This document shows positions 44,028 to 51,945 of a DNA stretch of 64,000 nt, one piece after another (the first letter of the stretch is position 1; each line of letters starts with the position of its first letter). The DNA is from CAYQPF01 sp964419225 (GTDB taxonomy: Bacteria; Cloacimonadota; Cloacimonadia; Cloacimonadales; CAYQPF01). The notes under the pieces were generated by a model. It was not told the origin of the DNA. It did no database searches and saw only the letters and a program-made list of their open reading frames with translations. The translations under genes were made by a program, and so were the position numbers. Location of the stretch: the NCBI GenBank assembly GCA_964419225.1, contig CAYQPF010000008.1:10635-74634 (forward strand), read 5' to 3'.

Positions 44028-44738
44028 ATGAAGAAGATTTTCACTATAGCGGTAAAAGAAATAAAGAGTCAATTTTATTCCCCGGTTGCATACATAATCA
44101 TGTTTGTGTTTATTATCATCACAAGCTGGTTTTTCAGCAGTCAGGTATTTATAGAAAACAAGTCGAATTTAAGTATTATTTTTTCGCTGCTGCCTATGAT
44201 TTTCATGGTTTATATTCCGGTTATCAGCATGAATTCAGTGGCGAGAGAGAAGACAACAGGTACTTTAGAAATACTATTAACGCTTCCTGTCAAGAGTCAT
44301 GAAATAATTTTAGGGAAGTATTTGGGAGTATTATTTTTATTGCTGGTCACCCTGCTGTTTACTTCATTTTATGTGTTAACGATAGCATTAGTGGGGCGGA
44401 ACATAGATTGGGGAGTTATTGGGTGCGGTTATTTGGGGATGGTCTTGTTGGGTGCCTTTTATGCCTCAATAGGAGTTTATACTTCGAGTTTGAGTAAAAA
44501 TCCCATTATTGCTTTTTTATTGAGTTTTGTGATAATATTATTTTTCTATTTGATCCAATTTACGCTTTTATTTATTCCCTCAGGTGTTGCAGGATTTTTT
44601 CAGTATTTAAGCGTTGTCTATCACATGGAAAATATTCAGCGGGGAATCTTAGACACCAGAAATTTTGTCTATTTCTTCAGTGTAATATTTGTTTTTCTGC
44701 AAATGTCCATTCTAACTATTCATAAAAAACAGAATTAA
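44028..44738 (+). CDS. ABC-2 type permease (GldF-type)
   Basis: A 236-residue protein with six membrane helices and the early ABC-2 signature NSVAREKTTGTLEILLTLP. It starts 8 nt after the ATPase gene and is the likely membrane half of that transporter. Confidence 0.87.
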   Translation: MKKIFTIAVKEIKSQFYSPVAYIIMFVFIIITSWFFSSQVFIENKSNLSIIFSLLPMIFMVYIPVISMNSVAREKTTGTLEILLTLPVKSHEIILGKYLGVLFLLLVTLLFTSFYVLTIALVGRNIDWGVIGCGYLGMVLLGAFYASIGVYTSSLSKNPIIAFLLSFVIILFFYLIQFTLLFIPSGVAGFFQYLSVVYHMENIQRGILDTRNFVYFFSVIFVFLQMSILTIHKKQN

Positions 44739-44747
44739 GGTATAGAA

Positions 44748-46343
44748 ATGAAAGAAAAAAATAAACAACAGTCATACATTCATTTAATCATGATCATCGT
44801 AATTGTATTGTTAATAAACATGATCTCGGTCTATGTCTTTTTCAGGTTGGATTGTTCCAAAGATAAGTCTTACTCAATTTCAGAAGCAAGTATAAACATT
44901 GTGAAGAGTTTGAAGGAGCCCTTAAAGATCAGGATCTATTTTTCGAATGATTTGCCTGGTAATCTGGCAGACACACGCAGATATATCAATGATTTATTGA
45001 CTGAATATCAAACTTATTCCAACGGTATGCTGCAATTTGAATTTGTTGATCCGGCCAATGATGAAGTCTTAAAAAAAGAAGCATCCGACAATAAGGTTCC
45101 CAATCTTTCAGTTCAAGCTTTTAAAAATGAAAAGATTGAGTATCAACAGGTATATATGGGAATGGTTCTTTGGTATAACAGCAACAGGGAAGTTTTACCG
45201 GTTATCAATAATACCACTGGTCTGGAGTATAACTTGACTAGTGCTATTAGCAGGGTCATGTTGAAATCAAAGAAACTGATTGCGGTTTATGAGCATATCT
45301 ATCCTGAAGATTTAAAGTATTTAGACGAATTGGACATAACAACCCGATTCAATACAGCATATAGTTTATTATCAGCCACATATGATCTGGAGAGGGCTAC
45401 TTTGTATAAATCTGTTCCAGGTGCAGCTTCAATGTTACTTTTTACCGGCACAATGGATAGTTTGTCATTAGAGCAAAGAGTTAATTTGGACAGATATATT
45501 ATGGGTGGCGGCCAGGTATTATTTTTTCAGGACAGGATAATGGCTGACATGGAGAGTGAAACAGCTGACGAGATTAAGACTAATATTTTTGATATTTTAT
45601 TGAATTATGGGGTCCTTGTCAAACCTGCCTTAGCCCAGGACGCCGTATGTTTGCCTCTGCGATTAAGTGAAAAGCAAGGTAACAGTACAGTACCGTTGAC
45701 AATTTCGTATCCGTTTTTCCCCTTAGTGCATGATTTAAACCAGAATTTAATTATCACCAAGAATCTGGATAACTTACTTTTCGAGTATGTTTCTGAGTTA
45801 TCAATCAAAACTCTGGATAAAAACATTGTCATGACTCCTTTATGCTATACTTCATCCAACTCATATGAAAGATTGGATTTTCCTATAGATATATCTTATC
45901 AGCAATATAGAGACGTGAATGTGTTAAGTAAATTTGATCTACCTCCCAAGATTTTATCCGGATTATATCAGGGTAAATTCACAAGTGCATTCACCGGTAC
46001 AGATCTGCAAAAGAAGTATGCGTTACCTGAATCTAATACTAAAGCAAAAATTATCATGGTTCCGGATATAGATTTTATCTCGAATGATGTGTTGTCCAGT
46101 AATCCGCAAAATATAGGTTTTTTCCTTAACTGCACAGATTATCTTGCGGGCGACAGCCTGCTGATTAATATGCGTCAGAAAGATATAACATATAGTCCAT
46201 TAAAGGAAATGAAACCAGAGAACAAAAGAATTATACGTTATTTGAATTTGTGTATTCCCGGATTAAGTATAATTCTGACCGGATTATGGGTATTAAATCG
46301 GGAACGCAGAAGAAAGAAAATTCTAAAAGGTAAGTATGAATAG
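44748..46343 (+). CDS. GldG-type ABC-associated membrane protein
   Basis: A 531-residue protein with one N-terminal membrane helix (about 10-30), a large extracytoplasmic domain beginning KSLKEPLKIRIYFSNDLPG, typical of the GldG/ABC-type uncharacterised transport family, and a C-terminal membrane helix (about 500-520) followed by RRRKK. It starts 9 nt after the permease and overlaps the next gene by 8 nt. In Flavobacterium GldG acts with GldA and GldF; here it may be the periplasmic substrate-handling subunit. Confidence 0.83.
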   Translation: MKEKNKQQSYIHLIMIIVIVLLINMISVYVFFRLDCSKDKSYSISEASINIVKSLKEPLKIRIYFSNDLPGNLADTRRYINDLLTEYQTYSNGMLQFEFVDPANDEVLKKEASDNKVPNLSVQAFKNEKIEYQQVYMGMVLWYNSNREVLPVINNTTGLEYNLTSAISRVMLKSKKLIAVYEHIYPEDLKYLDELDITTRFNTAYSLLSATYDLERATLYKSVPGAASMLLFTGTMDSLSLEQRVNLDRYIMGGGQVLFFQDRIMADMESETADEIKTNIFDILLNYGVLVKPALAQDAVCLPLRLSEKQGNSTVPLTISYPFFPLVHDLNQNLIITKNLDNLLFEYVSELSIKTLDKNIVMTPLCYTSSNSYERLDFPIDISYQQYRDVNVLSKFDLPPKILSGLYQGKFTSAFTGTDLQKKYALPESNTKAKIIMVPDIDFISNDVLSSNPQNIGFFLNCTDYLAGDSLLINMRQKDITYSPLKEMKPENKRIIRYLNLCIPGLSIILTGLWVLNRERRRKKILKGKYE

Positions 46344-47235
46344 AAAAACAATCATCTATCTAAGTATCCTGATTCTCTTAAGTGCCGTACTGGTGTTTGT
46401 AAAAAGCAAGGCACATAAAGAAAAAAGAACAGACTTTTTAAATATAGATTCAACCCAGGTATATTCTTTTACTATCACGAGTGCAAAAGATACTCTTAAA
46501 TGTGAAAAAGAAAATAATGAATGGTTCGTAACATATCCTCTGAAATATCCTGCAGAAAAAAGCACATTAGACAATTTTTTCATGTATATCGTCAAAAGTA
46601 AGAAAGTTGCTGTCCACGAAAATCTGCCTATGCCGAAACTTGCACCCCGGAAATATGTTGTTGAGCTATTTAATAAAGATAGAGAATTGATGACAAGTTT
46701 TACTTTGCAGAATCTCTCTAACTCTAATTATTGTGTTGCACAATTCAAGGATGAACCAGGTTATTATGAATTGGTAAATAGTTTGACAAACTATGCGATG
46801 CCCGATCTTTTTCTTTGGAGAAAGACTTTGGTTTTGGATGTGACAAAGGGGGAAATCAATCAATTACAAGTTTTTATGCCTGACAGAAATTACACCTTAA
46901 CCAAGAATGGAGAAGCGTGGATTTACGAAGAAAGCGGAGTGAAAACAACCATAAAAAATTTTAGCATGCGGATATATAAAATGCTCAATGTTCTGGAAAA
47001 CATGCGAACACAAACTTTTCTGGACAATAAGTATGAACAATACTCTAAGGCTTTAGATCAGCCAATTCTCAGGATCAGGATCATTAAAAACAATTCTCAG
47101 GTTATTGAAGTAAAGTTTATCAAAACTGATAATGGTTTAATTATGCAAAAAAACAAGGAAACCGAACATTTATTTGTTCTGAATTATGAAGTATTCAGCC
47201 GGTTTGAGGTTAATTTAAAACTTTTGACGGAGTAA
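46336..47235 (+). CDS. DUF4340-type membrane-anchored protein
   Basis: A 299-residue protein with an N-terminal membrane anchor (about 5-22) and beta-repeat extracytoplasmic domain (VYSFTITSAKDTLKCEKENN, WIYEESGVKTT), as in DUF4340 proteins that follow GldG genes in many bacteria. It starts inside the preceding gene and ends 2 nt before the histidine kinase. Confidence 0.8.
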   Translation: MNRKTIIYLSILILLSAVLVFVKSKAHKEKRTDFLNIDSTQVYSFTITSAKDTLKCEKENNEWFVTYPLKYPAEKSTLDNFFMYIVKSKKVAVHENLPMPKLAPRKYVVELFNKDRELMTSFTLQNLSNSNYCVAQFKDEPGYYELVNSLTNYAMPDLFLWRKTLVLDVTKGEINQLQVFMPDRNYTLTKNGEAWIYEESGVKTTIKNFSMRIYKMLNVLENMRTQTFLDNKYEQYSKALDQPILRIRIIKNNSQVIEVKFIKTDNGLIMQKNKETEHLFVLNYEVFSRFEVNLKLLTE

Positions 47236-47237
47236 TT

Positions 47238-50200
47238 ATGAAAATCACTTATAGAATTGCATATTTACTATTGTTTTATCTGATGTGTTTAAGCATAATT
47301 ATTGCTACAATCTGGTTCATCAGTTACCGGCAGCAGAGAACAATCACCAAAGTTGAGATTGATCATTCCCGGACTTTGCTCCATACTATTCTTAATGAGC
47401 AAACCCAAAGTCTGCAAAGAGCAGTGGGAGATAATGCTTTATGGAATGAACTGTATGATTGTGTAGATAAGAAGGATGCCAAATGGATCCAAATTCAGCA
47501 GGAAATATTTTCGACCTATTATGGATCAGATTATCATTGGGTTTTTAACAAGAAATTAGAACTAATTTCATCTTATACAAAAAATGGAGAAGAACTGCCG
47601 ATATTGCCTGATTCAGTATTGAAAGAAATCTTCAAGAATAAGAAAATAAGCACTTTTTATCAGAATAAGAACGAAAGAATCCAATTGTGCGGAGAGATTA
47701 TCTGCAGAACTGAGGATAGCACCAGTGCGAATCCTGATGGTATATATGTAGCCGGGATCAAATGGGATAAAGCCTTCTTTGCTAAAATAAAGGAGAAAAC
47801 ATTTATTACAGTTGAATTGGAAAACAATATTCCACAATCTCAGAAACGAGGATATGTCTATTTTCAACTACCTGTAAAAGACAGCATGGGAAACACTTTG
47901 ACCTTGAATTGTCAGGAAGAGAAAAAACTCTTGGCCAATATCAATCATTCTAATATGATTTTAATCATGAGTTTAGTTGTTTTCAGTCTCTTTTTTCATG
48001 CTCTTTCGCATTGGCTATTAAGAAAATGGATAGGTAATCCGTTAAAATTGATTACAAATTCCCTGGATAAACAAGATACTCTTAGTATTGAACCCCTTTA
48101 TAAGGTTAAAAGCGAATTTGGCACAATCTCCATTCTTATTCGAGATTTTTTTGAACAGCAGAAACGTCTTAAAGAAGAAATTAGAACAAGGGAAAATGCT
48201 GAGCAAACTCTGAGAAACCAAAGAGATTTGTTAAAAAAAATCGGAGATTCAATTCCATATCCAATTTCCTATCGGGATAAAAATGATATTTATGTCGGAT
48301 TTAATCATGAATTTGAAAAATATTTGCAACTTAACGGAAGAGAGATAAAGAACAAAAAAGCTTCTGAAATCCCTCCAAAATTTGATAGTGAGATTTTATT
48401 CAAGAATGATTATCTACTAAGTGATTCTAATACTCAGTTGCAATATGAAGACTATATCAGATATGATGAGAATACTATAAAATACGTGATCTTTAACAAA
48501 AAACAATATAGTGTTGATGAACGGACCAACGGAATATTGACTACAATGATTGATATTACCGAAAGAGTTGAACTCGAAAACCAAATCGAACAAGTCAACA
48601 GGTGTTTTCTCAATTTTACGGAAGACCCTGTATTTAATATAAATTTGATAACCGAATTAATTGGTAAAATATGTGGTGCAAGTTGTGCTCTCTATAATAA
48701 AATTGAGAAAGATAAAATTATTTCTGTAGGTGTTTGGAATGCTCCCACAGATTACTGCAGAATAGACTCTGCGGATGGTCATATTTGTACAAGTATTCTT
48801 AATCAGTTCAGCGATGATGTGATCGAAATTAATGATTTAGCCGAAACAAATTTCTATCATACTGATCCAAATATTGCCAAATACAGTTTAATGTCCTATA
48901 TTGGAAAGGTCATAAAAATTAGTAACCAAAGAATCGGCACTCTTTGTGTTTTATTTCAAAAAAAATACAAGCTCAGTGAACAGGAAAAAGACATTTTTGA
49001 AATACTGGCCAAAGCTATTTCTATCGAAGAACAGCGTTATCAGTCAGAATATGCTTACAAATATTTGAATAGTGCATATGAAATGATAAATGAAATTGCT
49101 CAGGATTTGATTAATGCCAATCGGATTACTTTTGAAGAAATTCTGAGAAAATGCTTTGCGAGAATAGGATACTTTTTAGATGTCGATAGAGTTTTCTTCC
49201 TTCTGCATAAAACAGATTACCTGTCTTTGGAAAGTGAATGGTGTAATCTGGGAATCCCCAAAATAAGTGATTTTCTTAAAATTATCCCGGATTCTTCGCT
49301 GCCGGAATTAATCAAACAATCTGAGCTAAAAGAAATATTTACTGTCAAGGAAATGGAAGCTTTTAATCTGTCAGAATCCAATGAAAAAGAATTTTTCCTA
49401 AAAGCAGGTATTTCCAGTATGATTTGTTTGCCACTAAAGCACGATAATGAACTACTCGGTTATTTTGGAATTACTGGTTTAGAAAATTTGCAATCTCAGG
49501 AGCAAACAGAATTCTTGTTAAAACTTCTCAATAAAATTTTTCTTAACTCTCTTATTAGTATTTCCTATGAAGAACAACTTCTTACAGCACTGGAGAATGC
49601 CAAAATAGCAGACAGTGCCAAAAACAGATTTTTATCAAGTATAAACCATGAATTGAACACTCCTCTGCATGGAATAATGTCACTAACTTCTCTGGCTAAA
49701 AACGAAATTCAACTGGATGAATTGAAATCAATGTTGGATACAATTACATTATCTTCAGAAAAATTGTTTTCCACTATTGAAAAAGTGCTCTATTTTTCCC
49801 AAATTGAAGAAAAATCTGCTGACAAAATTGTGGAAAATTTTAGTCTTAAAGATTTGCTATTCAGTCTGAAATCTGAAATGGAAAATAAATATAGTAAAAA
49901 TATATCTGTTTGCTTTAACATACATCCCTCTCTGCCGAATGTTTTCTCCGGTGTTGTTAAAGAAGTAAGAATGATAATTGGAAACATCCTTGATAATGCT
50001 TTTAAATTTACAGAAAGCGGAAAAGTTGAACTTAATTGTGATTTCGAACCTGGTTTGCACAACAGCCAAATCCTGATTTCAATCTCAGATACAGGTATTG
50101 GCATTAATGAATCTATGGCTCAGAATCTCTTTAAACCATTTCAACAATTTGATTCCACCTATAGCAGACGTTATGGTGGTATAGGCTTGGGATTGGCTGT

Positions 50201-50312
50201 GAGTAAGAAATTGTTGGAGTCTATGAATGGAGTAATTTATTACCATTCTTCTAAAGAAAAAGGTTGCATTTTTACAATTTCTTTCATTTTGAAGCATGGA
50301 GAATTATTTTAA
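47238..50312 (+). CDS. Membrane sensor histidine kinase (CHASE4-like, HAMP-like, PAS, GAFx2, HisKA, HATPase)
   Basis: A 1024-residue kinase. First membrane helix at about 8-30, an extracytoplasmic CHASE4-like sensor (about 40-235, with DNALWNELYDCVDKKD), second helix at about 243-262, a HAMP-like linker, PAS (about 330-440), two GAF domains (about 450-590 and 610-760), DHp with His804 (NHELNTPLHG) and HATPase (about 905-1020, GGIGLGLAVSKKLL). No receiver is attached and no response regulator gene is adjacent. It starts 2 nt after the DUF4340 gene, so it belongs to the Gld-type ABC operon and may sense something the transporter handles. Confidence 0.88.
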   Translation: MKITYRIAYLLLFYLMCLSIIIATIWFISYRQQRTITKVEIDHSRTLLHTILNEQTQSLQRAVGDNALWNELYDCVDKKDAKWIQIQQEIFSTYYGSDYHWVFNKKLELISSYTKNGEELPILPDSVLKEIFKNKKISTFYQNKNERIQLCGEIICRTEDSTSANPDGIYVAGIKWDKAFFAKIKEKTFITVELENNIPQSQKRGYVYFQLPVKDSMGNTLTLNCQEEKKLLANINHSNMILIMSLVVFSLFFHALSHWLLRKWIGNPLKLITNSLDKQDTLSIEPLYKVKSEFGTISILIRDFFEQQKRLKEEIRTRENAEQTLRNQRDLLKKIGDSIPYPISYRDKNDIYVGFNHEFEKYLQLNGREIKNKKASEIPPKFDSEILFKNDYLLSDSNTQLQYEDYIRYDENTIKYVIFNKKQYSVDERTNGILTTMIDITERVELENQIEQVNRCFLNFTEDPVFNINLITELIGKICGASCALYNKIEKDKIISVGVWNAPTDYCRIDSADGHICTSILNQFSDDVIEINDLAETNFYHTDPNIAKYSLMSYIGKVIKISNQRIGTLCVLFQKKYKLSEQEKDIFEILAKAISIEEQRYQSEYAYKYLNSAYEMINEIAQDLINANRITFEEILRKCFARIGYFLDVDRVFFLLHKTDYLSLESEWCNLGIPKISDFLKIIPDSSLPELIKQSELKEIFTVKEMEAFNLSESNEKEFFLKAGISSMICLPLKHDNELLGYFGITGLENLQSQEQTEFLLKLLNKIFLNSLISISYEEQLLTALENAKIADSAKNRFLSSINHELNTPLHGIMSLTSLAKNEIQLDELKSMLDTITLSSEKLFSTIEKVLYFSQIEEKSADKIVENFSLKDLLFSLKSEMENKYSKNISVCFNIHPSLPNVFSGVVKEVRMIIGNILDNAFKFTESGKVELNCDFEPGLHNSQILISISDTGIGINESMAQNLFKPFQQFDSTYSRRYGGIGLGLAVSKKLLESMNGVIYYHSSKEKGCIFTISFILKHGELF

Positions 50313-50313
50313 C

Positions 50314-50349
50314 TTGACTAATTAAAATTGTTTTTTTTTGTGTTATAAA
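50314..50349 (+). promoter_or_regulatory. Possible promoter of the PKD/SUMF1 lipoprotein
   Basis: TTGACTA (50314-50320), then 23 bases, then TATAAAA (50344-50350), 32 nt before the ATG. The box is identical to that of the leader cassettes and the 23-base spacing is the same, though the following DNA differs. The spacing is long for a sigma-70 promoter. Confidence 0.28.
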
Positions 50350-50381
50350 AAGTTAGAGATTTTTTATTGGAGGAATATAAA

Positions 50382-51617
50382 ATGAAAAGACATCTATGGT
50401 CTTATGTATTGCTTGGAGCATTTACAGTTTTGGCATTTTTTGGATGTACAAACAATGATGATTTAGTGGTTGATGGTCTGCCGACTGACGTTCTTGAAGT
50501 TCAGTTAACTCGAAATATCAGCACCACTGCTGATGGTGTCCCTGTTATTGCTAATCAAGTTGTTTCCAATCCTGGACAATTCTATTATTTGATGGTTACA
50601 GGCATTGATCCTAATGCTGAAGCAATGAGATTCTATATTAATTGGGGTGATAATTCAGCTCTCGATTCCACTGATGTGACTTATTATCCAAGTGCTAAAG
50701 AAGTACAATACAAACATTTGTACCAGAATGCAGGCACATACTCTATTGTAGTCACTGCAAAAACTCAAGCTAGTAAAACTTCTGCCAATTCACAACCTCT
50801 TACCGTTTCTGTAAATACTTTAAAACTTGCTGATTATACTGCCTTCATCAATAGCTTTGTAAATATCAATGCACCTGCAAACGGTACTTATACCGTTGGT
50901 AATGCTACTTCAGGGGATAGTGATGAATATCCTACTTTCCCTGCTACTATCAGCAGCTTCGCTATGAGTAAATATGAAGTTCCTCAAAATGTTTTTACTG
51001 ATGTTATGAAATTAATTGATCCCGAATTTACTAATCCTTCCCTATATCAAGGCGACGCAAATCGCCCTGCAGAAAATGTAACCTGGTATGAAGCCATCAG
51101 ATTCTGTAACAAGTTAAGTGAAAAAAAATATAATTCACCATTAGAAAACTACTACGGTATCTCAGGGGATTCAGCTGTTTATACTGCTATCACCCGTAAT
51201 CCCAATGCTAAGGGTTATAGACTACCTACCGAAGCAGAATGGGAATATGCTGCAAATGCAAATAGTGGTACAATCTATCCTGGTGGTAATGAAGTTGATC
51301 CTATTTCCTGGTTTGTGCAAAATTCCTTTGTTCCTGTACCTGTTGGTGACCAACCTATTTATATTACTCATGCTGTTGGTGAAAAAGCTCCCAATGCATT
51401 CAATTTGTTTGATATGGCTGGAAATGTCTCTGAATGGTGTGATAACTGGTATACTCCTTATCCTTTGACTGATGCTGTAGGCTCTCATAAAGCTATCAGA
51501 GGCGGAAATTGTATGGAAGGTGCACATGATCTCAGAATTACCAACAGAACTAGTGGTAAACCTGGTTTCGACGTTTGTACCGTTGGATTCAGAGTCGTAA
51601 AAAATAAACTTGATTAG
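50382..51617 (+). CDS. Lipoprotein with PKD domain and formylglycine-generating (SUMF1-type) domain
   Basis: A 411-residue lipoprotein: signal sequence with lipobox ending FFGC (acylated Cys22), a PKD domain (about 45-145: FYINWGDNSALDSTD and KHLYQNAGTYSIVVTA), then a SUMF1/FGE-sulfatase domain (about 165-411) with PAENVTWYEAIRFCNKLS, GYRLPTEAEWEYAA, GNVSEWCDNWY, RGGN and GFRVV. True sulfatase-activating enzymes need a Cys pair; here the fold seems kept but catalysis is uncertain. No sulfatase is nearby. ATG 50382 follows GGAGG. Its terminator is at 51641. Confidence 0.86.
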   Translation: MKRHLWSYVLLGAFTVLAFFGCTNNDDLVVDGLPTDVLEVQLTRNISTTADGVPVIANQVVSNPGQFYYLMVTGIDPNAEAMRFYINWGDNSALDSTDVTYYPSAKEVQYKHLYQNAGTYSIVVTAKTQASKTSANSQPLTVSVNTLKLADYTAFINSFVNINAPANGTYTVGNATSGDSDEYPTFPATISSFAMSKYEVPQNVFTDVMKLIDPEFTNPSLYQGDANRPAENVTWYEAIRFCNKLSEKKYNSPLENYYGISGDSAVYTAITRNPNAKGYRLPTEAEWEYAANANSGTIYPGGNEVDPISWFVQNSFVPVPVGDQPIYITHAVGEKAPNAFNLFDMAGNVSEWCDNWYTPYPLTDAVGSHKAIRGGNCMEGAHDLRITNRTSGKPGFDVCTVGFRVVKNKLD

Positions 51618-51640
51618 TAAGTTACTCTTATTAATATTAA

Positions 51641-51669
51641 AAAGGTACTCTTTGGAGTACCTTTTTTTT
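51641..51669 (+). terminator. Rho-independent terminator of the SUMF1 lipoprotein gene
   Basis: Stem AAAGGTACTC / GAGTACCTTT with a TTTG loop and a run of eight T at 51662-51669, 24 nt after the stop codon. Confidence 0.92.
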
Positions 51670-51672
51670 GCT

Positions 51673-51701
51673 TTGACAACTTTATGTAATTTGCTTAAAT
51701 T
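51673..51701 (+). promoter_or_regulatory. Likely promoter of the adenylate cyclase operon
   Basis: TTGACA (51673-51678), 17-base spacer and TAAATT (51696-51701), directly after the upstream terminator. A MITE-like element sits between it and the cyclase start, so it would be transcribed in the 5' UTR. Confidence 0.45.
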
Positions 51702-51756
51702 GGAAAAAATGAGTTAGAGGTTTTATGATGAGTAAATTATTGTTTTTTCCATTAGT

Positions 51757-51916
51757 GAGTCCACTCCAAAAACCCCAAATTATAAATCTCAAAGTTACTT
51801 TCTACCTTCTTTTTAGACTCTTTCATAATCTGAAGCCTATAAAAACTACTCATTCAGTTATCTTTTTTGGGTTTTTTGTGCCTTTTGTGGCAATTATACC
51901 TTTTTGGAGTGGACTC
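51757..51916. mobile_element. MITE-like non-coding element with perfect terminal inverted repeats
   Basis: A 160-bp segment bounded by GAGTCCACTCCAAAAA (51757-51772) and its exact reverse complement (51901-51916), flanked on both sides by ATTAGT (51751-51756 and 51917-51922), which looks like a 6-bp target-site duplication. It has no plausible coding content, so it would need a transposase in trans, and none is in the window. It lies in the leader of the cyclase operon, 29 nt before the ATG. Confidence 0.82.
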
Positions 51917-51945
51917 ATTAGTAAAACAATGCAGGAAAACAGATA

